This document shows positions 1-9,149 of a DNA stretch of 64,000 bases, one piece after another (position 1 is the stretch's first letter; every line of letters starts with the position of its first letter). Source of the stretch: Chloroflexota bacterium (lineage in GTDB: Bacteria; Chloroflexota; Ktedonobacteria; Ktedonobacterales; JADMIN01). The stretch lies in NCBI GenBank assembly GCA_021323855.1, contig JAJPKE010000009.1, forward strand, positions 186,001-250,000, given 5' to 3'. The translations under genes were made by a program, and so were the position numbers. A model generated the notes under the pieces. The model searched no databases. It saw only the letters and a program-made list of their open reading frames with translations, and was not told where the DNA came from.

Positions 1-1
1 G

Positions 2-70
2 AAGTGGCAGAACGGCAATGGGATCGCCACCAGCGATCAGGTCTACATCATCATGGAGCGGCTAGCGTAG
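2..70 (+). CDS. 3' end of an unidentified gene cut by the window edge
   Basis: The frame opening at base 2 reads 22 codons to a TAG at 68-70 and ends in SDQVYIIMERLA. Only this tail is visible, so no family can be named. It lies in the same direction as the small ORF and the integrase that follow, so it is probably the last part of a gene of the same integrated element. It could also be a chance open frame. Confidence 0.35.
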   Translation, partial: KWQNGNGIATSDQVYIIMERLA

Positions 71-122
71 TGTACGCGGCAGAGCAGCAGCACAGCCAAG
101 AAACGAGAGGCAAGAGACACAA

Positions 123-302
123 ATGGAACAAAAGACCGAAGCGCCACAAGAGCAGGTCGTGCAGGTGCGTGCCGATCTTCTAGGCGACTTCCAGCGACTG
201 GCACTGCTCGCGGCACATCATGAGAGCCTATTGGCAGGTCTCCGCAAAGAACTCGCCGAATATCATTGTGAGCTACCAGGACCCCTCGAACACCCCCAAT
301 GA
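123..302 (+). CDS. Small ORF (59 aa) upstream of the integrase, unknown function
   Basis: ATG at 123, preceded by a purine-rich GAGGCAAGAG, opens 59 codons ending at TGA 300-302. The product starts MEQKTEAPQEQVVQV and is rich in Leu, Ala, Glu and His (FQRLALLAAHHESLLAGL), consistent with a short amphipathic helix. It has no signal peptide and I recognise no family. Its place 200 bases ahead of a phage-type integrase fits a small accessory protein of a mobile element, but that is inference from position only. Confidence 0.35.
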   Translation: MEQKTEAPQEQVVQVRADLLGDFQRLALLAAHHESLLAGLRKELAEYHCELPGPLEHPQ

Positions 303-410
303 TTATGTGACGACGATCATCGAGCGAGTGGGATAACGTGATGCCCAGATGATGAGCCTGGGTGTTGCTGTATCTTGACACCGACGGCGATAGCCCTTCC
401 TGGTCAACAC

Positions 411-439
411 TTGACACTATAGCAACCATACTGTATACT
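411..439 (+). promoter_or_regulatory. Sigma-70-type promoter of the integrase gene
   Basis: TTGACA at 411-416 and TATACT at 434-439 are separated by exactly 17 bases, a near-consensus housekeeping promoter. Transcription would begin near 446, leaving a leader of about 58 bases before the integrase ATG at 505. Confidence 0.65.
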
Positions 440-504
440 GCGGTCATTGCTTTATGTCTACTTGGTAGTTGATGGGCAAGCGATGAAAGGCAGGTACAGC
501 ACAC

Positions 505-1635
505 ATGGCAGGTAAGAAACGTGGCAATGGGGAAGGTTCGATCTACCCGCGCAAAGATGGGCGCTACGAGGCACGTCTGACGTTGCCAGATGGCTCACAC
601 AAATCGTTCTATGCCAAGACGCGCCAGGAGGCCGCGCGCCAGCTCGCAGCGGCGCTTCACGACGTACACCAGGGCTTGCCTATCGTGGCAGAGAAACAGA
701 CCGTAGAGCGGTTCCTGGCGCATTGGCTCGATATCCGGCGCCACAATACGAAGCCACAGACTTGGCTACGCTATGAGATCGCTATCCGCGTGCATCTGCT
801 ACCGGCGCTGGGACGCATCAAACTCTCGCGGCTGACGGCTCAGCAGGTGGAGCAACTGCTAGCAGCGAAACTCGATAGTGATCTTTCCCCTACCAGTGTG
901 GTTCTTATTCACACGGTGCTACGAACGGCGCTGAATCACGCGCTCCGGCAAGGGCTGGTAGCGCGGAACGTGGCGACGCTGGTGAGGGCGCCGCGCCCGG
1001 CGAAGACAGAGATGCAGGTGTTGAGCGCGGAGCAGGTACAGGCGCTCTTCCAGGCAGCCAAAGGTGACAGGTTAGAGGCGCTCTATGTGCTGGCCGTTGC
1101 GACCGGCATGCGCTCCAGCGAACTCCTGGGCTTACAGTGGGAAGATCTGCACCTAGATGATGCGTGGCTTCAGGTGCAGCATCAGATAGGGTTTACCAAA
1201 GGCAGCGGCTGGTATCTCGATACCCCTAAGACGAAAGGCTCACGTCGGCGTATTGACTTGCCGCCGATGGCCGTCGAGGCGCTGCGCACCCATCGCACGC
1301 GGCAACTGGAAGAACGCCTGATGATGGGGCCGGCCTGGGAAGAGCATGGCTTTGTCTTCCCTAATGAGATCGGAGAGCCAATCAGAGGCACGGCGCTCTT
1401 AGCGAACAGATTCCGGCCGCTCTTGAAGCGTGCTGGACTGCCAGCCATCAGGCTGCATGACCTACGCCATACCGCCGCGACGATGCTCTTAGAGGCGAAT
1501 ACGCCAACGAAAGTCGTTGCGGAGATGCTGGGACATGCCAACGTTGGAATCACCAGTGACCGCTATCAACATGTGACGGTCAGCATGCAACAGCAGGCGG
1601 CAATGACAATGCAACGGCTACTTGCTGGAAACTGA
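505..1635 (+). CDS. Tyrosine recombinase / phage-type integrase
   Basis: This 376-residue protein is a site-specific recombinase that would catalyse integration and excision of a mobile element. The N-terminal 50 residues (GEGSIYPRKDGRYEARL) look like the arm-type DNA-binding module of phage integrases. A SAM-like core-binding domain follows at about 65-150, and the catalytic domain fills the rest. Catalytic residues are visible: Arg in GMRSSELLGLQW, a beta-hairpin Lys in TPKTKGSRRR, the HDLRH motif, LGHAN, and the Tyr nucleophile in SDRYQHV. The length is complete. It has its own strong promoter and no gene follows it closely, so it probably marks one end of an integrated element extending to the left of the window. 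Confidence 0.93.
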   Translation: MAGKKRGNGEGSIYPRKDGRYEARLTLPDGSHKSFYAKTRQEAARQLAAALHDVHQGLPIVAEKQTVERFLAHWLDIRRHNTKPQTWLRYEIAIRVHLLPALGRIKLSRLTAQQVEQLLAAKLDSDLSPTSVVLIHTVLRTALNHALRQGLVARNVATLVRAPRPAKTEMQVLSAEQVQALFQAAKGDRLEALYVLAVATGMRSSELLGLQWEDLHLDDAWLQVQHQIGFTKGSGWYLDTPKTKGSRRRIDLPPMAVEALRTHRTRQLEERLMMGPAWEEHGFVFPNEIGEPIRGTALLANRFRPLLKRAGLPAIRLHDLRHTAATMLLEANTPTKVVAEMLGHANVGITSDRYQHVTVSMQQQAAMTMQRLLAGN

Positions 1636-1657
1636 GGAAAGTTGACCTGTTTTGCGC

Positions 1658-1681
1658 GGGTTGCCGTCAGGGTTGCCGTCA
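1658..1681 (+). repeat. Two perfect tandem 12-mers just after the integrase
   Basis: GGGTTGCCGTCA occurs twice back to back at 1658-1669 and 1670-1681, 22 bases past the integrase stop. The position suits an integrase arm site or part of an attachment site, but no second copy of an att core can be seen in the window. The rest of 1636-1904 shows no gene, tRNA or terminator that I can support. Confidence 0.5.
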
Positions 1682-1904
1682 AATGAGCAATGACCGTCAT
1701 CACGAGGCAGGATTGAGAGGGAAGGAACCCGCATCCATTCAAGGTTTGTGTCATCAGGGCAGCGCAAGTCATAACAGAGGAAGTGTGAACAGACCATTCT
1801 CTGTTATGCTAGCACTCGCAGCACTGTGTGTCAATTTACGGCGTGCATATATGGGGCCAGCTTGGAGCCAGTTTGAGATCAAGACCGGCGTCGCTCCAAC
1901 GTCC

Positions 1905-2318
1905 CTACAACGCCTCGAAAACGATATCTTGTGCCCCTTCCCAAAGGACCAGCCGCCCAAGCTCCCGCAGGTGTTCTTTTCCTTCGGTGATGGTCAAGAA
2001 ATGGTTGCCAGCTAACTGCCCAAGTTTGCTCGAAAAGCAGGCGGCGCCATAGGGAAAAAGAATCTCGGTCTCGCTGTAACCGCCGGGGTAGAAGAGGACT
2101 TCGCCGGGGGCTGGATGACTGGTGTGATTCTCGTAGGAAACGCCTAACTGGAAGTCACCAAGAGGAATCCAGCATGCCTCACCACTCCACCGTGCATGGA
2201 TGATCTTCTGGTGGTAGGGCAAGAGTTTCTGGAAGGCAGCGCAGGTTTGCGGCGCGTCCGCTTCTTCTAAGCGCGCTGTGAAGCTATATGGGCCAGCCGT
2301 AATGCGAAGCACGCTCAT
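1905..2318 (-). CDS. DUF3830 family protein (cyclophilin-like fold)
   Basis: This 137-residue cytosolic protein matches my memory of the DUF3830 family: ITAGPYSFTARLEE at the start, a central IHARWSGEACWIPLG, YENHTSHPAPGEVLFYPGG, and a C-terminal AQDIVFEAL. I chose ATG 2318 because GGAG lies nine bases upstream; an in-frame ATG at 2336 would add six residues. It is the last gene of the purine-degradation run, 28 bases after the xanthine dehydrogenase large subunit. The family's biochemical role is not established to my knowledge, so a job in purine or hydantoin-type ring metabolism is inferred from the neighbours only. Confidence 0.75.
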   Translation of the reverse strand: MSVLRITAGPYSFTARLEEADAPQTCAAFQKLLPYHQKIIHARWSGEACWIPLGDFQLGVSYENHTSHPAPGEVLFYPGGYSETEILFPYGAACFSSKLGQLAGNHFLTITEGKEHLRELGRLVLWEGAQDIVFEAL

Positions 2319-2346
2319 GGCCACATCTCCTCTCATATTAAAGTTT

Positions 2347-4551
2347 CTATTGTTGCTCTTTGCTACTCTGCGCTGCCGATGAAGGCGTGGCGGCCTGGTG
2401 GATCGCCACCAGCACTCGTTCCGGCGTCATCGGTAATTGCTTCAGCCAGACGCCGGTTGCATCGTGGATGGCGCAGGCGACGGCGGCGGCGAATGGCACC
2501 AGCGCCATTTCAGCGACGCCGCGTGCGCCATAGGGACCGTTGGGGTCCGCCAGTTCTAGTATCACTGGCACGATTTCTGGCGGCATATCAAGCACAGTTG
2601 GCAACAGATAGGTGCTGAGGTGTGGAGTGAGGACATGGCCGTCTCGTACCTGGAAGTTCTCCAGCAGCGCGTAGCCAAGCGCCTGCGCCAGGCATCCCTC
2701 GATCTGCCCTTCCACCTGCTGCCGGTTGATCGCGCGCCCGACATCATGCGCACTGACAACTTTGAGGACTTGCACCTGCCCGGTGCGCGTGTCTACCTCT
2801 ACCTCTATCGCTTGAGCTGCATACCCATAGCAATAGTTAGGGAGTCCAGCACCAGTTGCCGCGTCGAGAGCCGTCGTCTGAGGCGGGCGATATTGCACCG
2901 TCGCCTCAGCATAATAGTCTTCATTTGCACTCCAACGGGCGCGCGCCTCGATTGCTGCGTCGTAGACCGCGCGCCCGCCCATCAACGTCATGCGCGAAGC
3001 TGAGGCGCTGCCGGCATTGGGGGCTTCGGCGCTGCTCTCGGCGATCAGGCTCACCTGCTCCAGCGCAAGCCCCAACGCTTCGGCAGCGATCTGGCGCATG
3101 GCAAGGTGCGTTCCCTGCCCAACATCTGCCGCGCCCAGCCGCACGACTGCGCGCTCTAGCTCAGCTTTGCCATTTAATTCCACGGTTGCCGTGGCTTGTT
3201 CGGGATAGCCAAACGAATAGCCGACGTTCTTGATGCCGCAGGCGATGCCGATTCCCCGGCGTAGATGAGGCATGGTTTGTGTCTCTGCTCTGGTGACGTT
3301 GATGTGTTTGCTCGCCTCTTCGATGCAGCGTTCCAGCACCGGCAGGGCGCTCACACCATCGGGGAGCGGCTGCTGCGTTGGCTCCAGGCTGCCCTCACGG
3401 TAAATATTCCGTTTGCGGAACTCAATAGGGTCCATGCCGAGCGCCTGGGCAAGCCGCGTGACCATGATTTCGGCGGCAAATTGCGCCTGCGGCGCGCCGA
3501 AGCCACGGAACGCGCCGCAGGGAATATTGTTGGTGTAGACCGCGTAGCCGTCTACTGAAATATTTGGCACTTCATAACAGCCGCTGGCAAAGAGCGTGGC
3601 AACTTTGGTTACTTCCACGCTGGTTGAGGCATAGGCGCCACCATCGGCGATGACTGTTGCCTCAACTGCTGTGATCTTACCGTCGCGTGTCGCGCCCCAT
3701 TTGCAACGAATCGTCACTGGATGGCGCTTGTGGTGTGCAATCATGGATTCTTCGCGGTTCCAGGCGAGCGCCACGGGCCGGCGTAACTTCCAGGCCGCCA
3801 GCGCCAGCAGGTGTTGCAGTGAGAGATCTTCGCGGCCACCAAATGCGCCGCCGATGGCCGCGTAACGCACGATTACATGCTCTTCAGGAAGTTGGAGGAT
3901 GGAGGCAATCTGGCGGCGGTCTTCGTGCAACCACTGGCCGGCGGTTTCGATGACGACTCGATCTTGCTCATCTACATATGCGATGCCAGCCTCTGGCTGA
4001 AGGAACGCATGCTCCTGCCAGGAGGTGCTGAACTCATCTTCGATCACTACGCCGGCCTCAGCGAAAGCCGCCGCAGTGTCGCCTTTGCGAATCGGCACAT
4101 GGAGCAACACATTGCTCTTCAGGCGCGAGTGGGCCAAAGGCGCATCGGGAGCAAGCGCCGCTTTCGGGTCGGTAATTGCCGCTAAGTCCTCGTATTCTAC
4201 TGCTACCAGTCGTGCGCCTTCTGCTGCGGCGTCTGGCGTTTCCGCCACCACCAGCGCCACTTTGTCGCCCTCGAAGCGCACCTCCTCATGGCATAGCACC
4301 GGCTGATCGTCCTCTATCAGGCCATAGGCGTTGTATGGAACATCTACCGCCGTGAGGACGGCTACGACGCCTGGATAGCGCAGAGCGGCGCTGGTGTCGA
4401 GTGAAACGATGCGCGCATGCACACGCTGCGCGAAGACCACGTGAAGGTGTAGCATCTCCGCCTGGATGAGGTCGGCTGGATAGCGGGCTGCTCCGGTCAC
4501 TTTGCCCAGCGCATCGGGTCGAGGAAGTGATGCGCCAATGAGGTCAGCCAT
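2347..4551 (-). CDS. Xanthine dehydrogenase, molybdopterin-binding subunit
   Basis: The 734-residue large subunit of a molybdenum hydroxylase, presumably oxidising hypoxanthine and xanthine to urate. It starts with the PRPDALGKVTGAARYPAD segment typical of the family. It carries the cofactor-binding motifs GGAFGGRED, GAFRGFGAPQAQF and GQGTHLAMRQIAAEALG, and ends with GPYGARGVAEMAL, whose Glu is the conserved catalytic residue. The start at 4551 overlaps the last eight bases of the preceding fused subunit gene; an upstream open frame to 4674 has no family similarity. Substrate assignment comes from the surrounding urate-degradation genes, since the motifs alone do not separate xanthine dehydrogenases from aldehyde oxidoreductases or CO dehydrogenases. 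Confidence 0.88.
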   Translation of the reverse strand: MADLIGASLPRPDALGKVTGAARYPADLIQAEMLHLHVVFAQRVHARIVSLDTSAALRYPGVVAVLTAVDVPYNAYGLIEDDQPVLCHEEVRFEGDKVALVVAETPDAAAEGARLVAVEYEDLAAITDPKAALAPDAPLAHSRLKSNVLLHVPIRKGDTAAAFAEAGVVIEDEFSTSWQEHAFLQPEAGIAYVDEQDRVVIETAGQWLHEDRRQIASILQLPEEHVIVRYAAIGGAFGGREDLSLQHLLALAAWKLRRPVALAWNREESMIAHHKRHPVTIRCKWGATRDGKITAVEATVIADGGAYASTSVEVTKVATLFASGCYEVPNISVDGYAVYTNNIPCGAFRGFGAPQAQFAAEIMVTRLAQALGMDPIEFRKRNIYREGSLEPTQQPLPDGVSALPVLERCIEEASKHINVTRAETQTMPHLRRGIGIACGIKNVGYSFGYPEQATATVELNGKAELERAVVRLGAADVGQGTHLAMRQIAAEALGLALEQVSLIAESSAEAPNAGSASASRMTLMGGRAVYDAAIEARARWSANEDYYAEATVQYRPPQTTALDAATGAGLPNYCYGYAAQAIEVEVDTRTGQVQVLKVVSAHDVGRAINRQQVEGQIEGCLAQALGYALLENFQVRDGHVLTPHLSTYLLPTVLDMPPEIVPVILELADPNGPYGARGVAEMALVPFAAAVACAIHDATGVWLKQLPMTPERVLVAIHQAATPSSAAQSSKEQQ

Positions 4552-5983
4552 GTGCGTTCTCCCTCTCTCCCGCCGCCAGCACTGCATCGAGAATCTTGCG
4601 GTAGCCCGTGCAGCGACAAATATTGCCACTGAGCGCGATGCGTGCCTCATCGAAATTCGGATGTGGGCGTTCATCGAGCAGCTTCGCGCCAGCCATCAGC
4701 ATACCCGGAATGCAGAAACCACACTGTACAGCCCCGCATTCGATGAACGCCTGTTGCAACGGATGAAGTTCGTCCGGCGCGTCAGATGCCGTCGCTGCCA
4801 GCCCTTCAATAGTTGTCACCTGGTGGTTGTGCGCCTGCGCCGCAGGGACCAGGCATGACATGACCGCCTGCCCGTCGAGCCAGACCGTGCAGGCGCCACA
4901 TTCGCCCTCGGCGCAACCTTCTTTGGTGCCGGTCAGCCGGGCATCCTCGCGCAAGAGATTCAGCAGGGTCTTATGACTGGCGGCAGCAACGTGATGAGTT
5001 TTGCCGTTGATGGTCGTATCAATCTCTCCGGCAAACTCAGGGTGTGCCATTTGCGCTTTGTCCGGCAGCGGCGTTTCCAGCAAGATCGGCTGCCGTTGTG
5101 CGTCGTGTCGTTGATGCTCCTGGGCGTTGGTGGCGATGTATGCGAGCGCACGCTCGACCAGCGCCTTTACGGTTTCGCGCCGGTACACTGCCGAACTACG
5201 CACATCGCCAATGGGGCTGGCGTCCTCGCTGGCCAGTTCGCCAGCTCGCTCATGAGTGGCCGTGTCGAGGCGCTTACCGATGAGGTAGCGCTCGACCGTT
5301 CTTGCGCGTATCACTGTCGGCGCGACGCTGCCCAGCGTCACCCGCGCGTCGCTGATCCGGTTCTGCGCATCATCGCTGAAGGTCAGCACCGCCGCCACAT
5401 TGATGACTGAGATGGCCTGTGCCTGGCGCAGTCCCAATTTCAGGAAGATGCCGCGCTGGTTCTCTCGCAGCGCCGCGAAGCGTATCTCGCGCAATACTTC
5501 GTCCGGCTGAATGACCGTGCGGCGCACGCCTGTATAGAATTGAGCGAGCGGCAAACGGCGTTCGCCCTGGCTGCTGACCAGCACAACTTCGGCGTCAAGC
5601 GCCAGCAATGGTGCGATGGTATCGTTGGCCGGCGACGCGGTGATGAGGTTGCCGGCGATGGTCGCGCGGGTGCGAATCTGCGGTGCGCCCACCTGCTCGC
5701 ACGCCTGCGCCAGCGGCAACGCATGGCTGCGGACAGCAGAGGAGGCCAGTGCGTCATTGTGAGTGGCAAGCGCGCCGAGGCAGATGATGCCATTTTCCTC
5801 TCGCACATATTTCAGGCCGGAAACCGCCGTTATATCAATCAGCATTGTTGTTGGCTTGACGCCGCGCTGTAATTCGACCAGGACATCGGTGCCACCGGCA
5901 ATGATACGCGCTTCGCCCGCATGACGCTCAAGCAATGCCAGCGTTTCATCCAGGTTTGTCGGTTGCAGGTAGGTCTGCCACAT
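4544..5983 (-). CDS. Xanthine dehydrogenase, fused FAD and [2Fe-2S] subunits
   Basis: A single polypeptide of about 480 residues carries two subunits that are often separate. Residues 1-285 form the FAD-binding domain (RIIAGGTDVLVELQRG; TIAGNLITASPANDTIAP). Residues 325-480 form the iron-sulfur domain, with plant-ferredoxin cysteines in CAEGECGACTVW and MSC and the second cluster in CGFCIPGML and GNICRCTGY. The electron path would run from the Mo subunit through the two clusters to FAD and NAD. The order FAD then FeS is the reverse of eukaryotic xanthine dehydrogenase, where FeS comes first. ATG 5983 has GGAG eight bases upstream; a GTG at 5992 is also possible. Translation appears coupled to the large subunit. 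Confidence 0.9.
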   Translation of the reverse strand: MWQTYLQPTNLDETLALLERHAGEARIIAGGTDVLVELQRGVKPTTMLIDITAVSGLKYVREENGIICLGALATHNDALASSAVRSHALPLAQACEQVGAPQIRTRATIAGNLITASPANDTIAPLLALDAEVVLVSSQGERRLPLAQFYTGVRRTVIQPDEVLREIRFAALRENQRGIFLKLGLRQAQAISVINVAAVLTFSDDAQNRISDARVTLGSVAPTVIRARTVERYLIGKRLDTATHERAGELASEDASPIGDVRSSAVYRRETVKALVERALAYIATNAQEHQRHDAQRQPILLETPLPDKAQMAHPEFAGEIDTTINGKTHHVAAASHKTLLNLLREDARLTGTKEGCAEGECGACTVWLDGQAVMSCLVPAAQAHNHQVTTIEGLAATASDAPDELHPLQQAFIECGAVQCGFCIPGMLMAGAKLLDERPHPNFDEARIALSGNICRCTGYRKILDAVLAAGERENAHG

Positions 5984-6025
5984 CTGCGTCACTCCGTGTC
6001 ACCTCGCCTTCGTTGGTTTGGGCGA

Positions 6026-7411
6026 CTACTCTGTCGCCAGTGGGCTAGTTGCCGGATTATACGTAGGGCGCAGAAGTCGCCCAAGCGGAGGAGAGACAAT
6101 CTTGCCTTCGTGATAGACCGTTCTGCCTCGCACCAGCGTGCGCACCACGCGACCACGCAGCCTGCGTCCGACGAATGGACTGTGCTGATGGCGATACAAC
6201 AGGTCCGAGGAGTGTAGCACGTCGCTGTGGTGCAGGTCAATGAGCGCCATGTCAGCCTCGGCTCCAACTGTCAATTGCCCTTTGGCCGGCGCCAGGCCGA
6301 ACCGCTGCGCTACATTGCGGCTAGTAATCGCCGCGATAGTGGTCAGCGGGATATCACGTTGTTCCCAACCTTCCGTGAGCAGGAGGCGAAGCAACGTCTG
6401 GCAGCCGGAGATGCCGCCCCAGACATTGAAAAAATCTTCGTTGGTTTTCATCTCGGCAGGCGCCGGTGAATGATCTGAAGCGACGATAGGCAGCGTTCCA
6501 TCCATCAACAGATGCCAGAGTGTTTCACGTTCCGCTGCGGTACGCACCGGCGGCGCGCATTTTGCCACTGCTCCCAGGCGTTCGACATCTTCTTCAGTCA
6601 AGACGAGATAATGCGGGCAGGTTTCGCAGGTGACATCCATGCCGCGCGCTCGCGCCTCCGCCACCAGCGCCACGCCGCGTCCGGTGCTGACATGGACGAT
6701 ATGCAGCCTGCATCCAGTCTCTTGGGCGAAGAGGATTGCTCGCGCAATCGCTTCCCACTCCGCAATTGCGGGCCGCGAGGCCAAATAGTCACGAATGCCG
6801 GTGCGCCCTTCAGCGATAGCACGTTGTGCGAGACCTTTGGTGATCTGGTCATTTTCGGCGTGGACCGCGATGATGCTGCCAAGTTGGCTGGCGCGCTCCA
6901 TGCCCTCATAGAGCGTCAGGTCGTCTACTGCCGGAAAGTCATCTATGCCACTATTAGAGAGAAACGCCTTGAAGCCGATGACGCCGCGTTCTGCGAGTTC
7001 TGCCATTTGCTCGATGTTGCCGGGAATCAGGCCGCCCCAGAATGCGAAATCAACCAGTGAACGTGCCTGCGCTGCCGCCAATTTGAGGTCAAAGCTTGCT
7101 GCGTCTATGGTTGGCGGATGGGCATTGAGGGGCATCTCAATGTAGGCGGACGCGCCGCCTGCCGCCAGCGCCGCCGTTCCCGTCGCAAAGCCTTCCCACT
7201 CAGTGCGCCCTGGCTCATTGAAGTGGACATGCGCGTCTATCACCCCTGGGAAGATGTGCAAGCCGTGGGCGTCAATTTCTTCTGTGGCGCTTCCCTCAAT
7301 TTCCGGCGCGCAGGCAGCGACACAGCCGTCGCTGATGGCGAGGTCGCTCTGGGTTTTCGCCTCCGCGCTAACCAGCATCCCGCCACGAATGATGAGATCA
7401 TACTGGCTCAT
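6026..7411 (-). CDS. allB: Allantoinase
   Basis: A 461-residue cyclic amidohydrolase that opens the allantoin ring to allantoate. Family marks are LIIRGGMLVS at the start, the metal-binding IDAHVHFNEPGRTEWEGF, the carbamylated-lysine region IGFKAFLSNSG, later metal ligands in IAVHAEN and LHIVHVSTGRG, and the catalytic Asp in VASDHSPAP. The ATG at 7411 has GAGGAG eight bases upstream and lies inside the end of the allantoate amidohydrolase gene (14-base overlap), so the two are co-translated. Dihydropyrimidinase and hydantoinase are relatives, but the neighbouring uricase and allantoate amidohydrolase strongly favour allantoinase. Confidence 0.92.
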   Translation of the reverse strand: MSQYDLIIRGGMLVSAEAKTQSDLAISDGCVAACAPEIEGSATEEIDAHGLHIFPGVIDAHVHFNEPGRTEWEGFATGTAALAAGGASAYIEMPLNAHPPTIDAASFDLKLAAAQARSLVDFAFWGGLIPGNIEQMAELAERGVIGFKAFLSNSGIDDFPAVDDLTLYEGMERASQLGSIIAVHAENDQITKGLAQRAIAEGRTGIRDYLASRPAIAEWEAIARAILFAQETGCRLHIVHVSTGRGVALVAEARARGMDVTCETCPHYLVLTEEDVERLGAVAKCAPPVRTAAERETLWHLLMDGTLPIVASDHSPAPAEMKTNEDFFNVWGGISGCQTLLRLLLTEGWEQRDIPLTTIAAITSRNVAQRFGLAPAKGQLTVGAEADMALIDLHHSDVLHSSDLLYRHQHSPFVGRRLRGRVVRTLVRGRTVYHEGKIVSPPLGRLLRPTYNPATSPLATE

Positions 7412-8720
7412 GGGCTTTGCTCCTCGGCGAAACAGGCAATTGGGCAACAGAGTGCAAAAACCGTTCGAGTACAGCAGTTGCCGTCGCTACATCGGCAGCC
7501 GCTACGGCTTCGGCAGGGCTGTGGCTGATACCACCAGCGCAGCGCACGAATAGCATCGCTATTGGGGTTATCGCTGCCATGACTGCCGCGTCATGCCCTG
7601 CGCCACTTGGCAAATACTTCACAGATATCCCCTGCGCTTCGATGGCCTGTGCAAATAGTTGGGCAAGCTGCTGATCGCATTGCACCGATGCGGTGGCTTG
7701 CAATAGTTGCCACTGCGCCGTAACAGTGCGGCGAGTGGCTATTTCCTGCGCCGTTTGCGCTAACTGTGCGCACATCGCCTCGCGTATGTCATCGTCTGGA
7801 TGGCGTACATCCAGGCTGAGCGCCACAGCGCCAGGAATGACATTGCTTGCTCCTGGCTGCACTATCATCTGCCCGACCGTTGCCACGAGTCCAGCCGTTT
7901 GCCGGCTGAGCGCCTCGACTGCCAGCACGAATTCGCTGGCGGCACACAGGGCGTCTCTGCGCAGAGCTGATGGCACCGTACCAGCGTGGCCAGCGACGCC
8001 AGTGAAGATAACTTCAATCCGGCTTTGCCCCTGAATCGCTGAAACGACTCCAACTGGCAATCCTTCGTATTCCAACACCGGCCCCTGTTCGATATGCACC
8101 TCGCAGTAGCCGATGAGATCATCCTGATCTCGTTTGCAAGTAGCGAGGTTATCCGGATCGCCGCCAAAGCGCCTGATAGCCTCGGCCAGTGTGACATTAT
8201 CGCTATCAGTCAACGCCAGCAGGCGCCCATCAAATGCTCCGGTAACCGCTTTGCTGCCCAGATAGGCGCTATGGTAGCGCAAACCCTCTTCGTCGGCGAA
8301 ACCATACACCTCGATAGCGAAGGGAAGACGTATCCGCTGCCGGTAAAGACGCGCGACACACTCCAGCGCCACCAGTACCCCCAGTGGCCCGTCATATTTG
8401 CCTGCGTCACGCACGGTATCCAGATGCGAGCCGAGTAGCAGCGTCTTGCACGGCGATGCGCTTGCCTCATAACGACCGATGAGATTGCCAACGGCATCAT
8501 GGCGCACGCTCATACCAGCGGCGCGCATCCACGTGGCGACCCGCTCGTTCACCTCGCGCATGGCCGGTGTGGCGAAGCGGCGTGTTAGGCGATCTGGCTC
8601 CTCGCTGAAGCGCGCAAGTAGATCGCATCGCTCCATAATGGTCGTAGCAGATGCCTCAAGAGATGTGATGGGTCCAACTGACTCACCAGATTGAGTAGAT
8701 TCAGCAGATTCCTGGTCCAT
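7398..8720 (-). CDS. Allantoate amidohydrolase (M20 family Zn/Mn hydrolase)
   Basis: This 440-residue M20-family hydrolase should convert allantoate to ureidoglycine, ammonia and CO2. Visible motifs: GSHLDTVRDAGKYDGPLG (metal ligands), DEEGLRYHSAYLGS, EVHIEQGPVLE and GVAGHAGTVP in the dimerisation lid, and GAGHDAA near the end. N-carbamoyl-amino-acid hydrolases and ureidoglycolate enzymes share these motifs; the operon context decides the call. The first 25 residues are an unusual Ser/Glu/Gln-rich leader (QES, AES, TQS, GES) encoded by 9-bp repeats and look like an add-on to the normal N-terminus. Confidence 0.88.
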   Translation of the reverse strand: MDQESAESTQSGESVGPITSLEASATTIMERCDLLARFSEEPDRLTRRFATPAMREVNERVATWMRAAGMSVRHDAVGNLIGRYEASASPCKTLLLGSHLDTVRDAGKYDGPLGVLVALECVARLYRQRIRLPFAIEVYGFADEEGLRYHSAYLGSKAVTGAFDGRLLALTDSDNVTLAEAIRRFGGDPDNLATCKRDQDDLIGYCEVHIEQGPVLEYEGLPVGVVSAIQGQSRIEVIFTGVAGHAGTVPSALRRDALCAASEFVLAVEALSRQTAGLVATVGQMIVQPGASNVIPGAVALSLDVRHPDDDIREAMCAQLAQTAQEIATRRTVTAQWQLLQATASVQCDQQLAQLFAQAIEAQGISVKYLPSGAGHDAAVMAAITPIAMLFVRCAGGISHSPAEAVAAADVATATAVLERFLHSVAQLPVSPRSKAHEPV

Positions 8721-8741
8721 TGCCTGTTCTCTCGTCTGCCC

Positions 8742-9110
8742 TCAACTCCCCCGGTAGGTGCTGTACGCCCAGGGTGAAGCGAGCAATGGGACATGATAGT
8801 GCGTCGCGGGATCAGCGACGCCAAAGCGCACCGGTACATTATCAAGAAATGGCGGTGTAGCGGTGGCGATACCGCGCTTCGCGAAATACCCACCGATGGC
8901 GAAAATTAACTCGTAGATACCAACTGTGAAGGCGGCGCCCTGGAGCAGAGGCGCATCGGTGCGGCCATCGGAGTTCGTGCGTGCCGTTGTCACCAGCGTT
9001 CGCTCACCGGAAGCACTATCAATGCGCCACAACTCGATGGCAACATCGGCGGCAGGGCAGCCACGAGCGGTGTCGAGAACATGCGTCGTGAGAGAACCAG
9101 CCAAGCCCAC
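8742..9110 (-). CDS. 5-hydroxyisourate hydrolase (transthyretin-like)
   Basis: A 122-residue transthyretin-related enzyme hydrolysing 5-hydroxyisourate, the uricase product, to OHCU. It has all the family's landmarks: [14 protein letters not shown] at the N-terminus, the SDGRTDAPL turn, the [16 protein letters not shown] segment, and the C-terminal tetrapeptide YRGS that separates the enzyme from true transthyretin. It is 21 bases upstream of the allantoate amidohydrolase gene in the same direction and 39 bases after uricase. Confidence 0.95.
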   Translation of the reverse strand: MGLAGSLTTHVLDTARGCPAADVAIELWRIDSASGERTLVTTARTNSDGRTDAPLLQGAAFTVGIYELIFAIGGYFAKRGIATATPPFLDNVPVRFGVADPATHYHVPLLASPWAYSTYRGS

Positions 9111-9149
9111 ACCTCATTTCATCTATCATCTATCTTTTATCATTAGTTG

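Noticed and set aside
43-504. 153-codon minus-strand open frame opposite the integrase promoter
   Set aside because: It runs antisense through the promoter and the small plus-strand ORF, has no ribosome binding site and a composition unlike a protein.
1683-2015. 110-codon plus-strand open frame after the integrase
   Set aside because: Its second half is antisense to the well-supported DUF3830 gene and its first half has no recognisable features.
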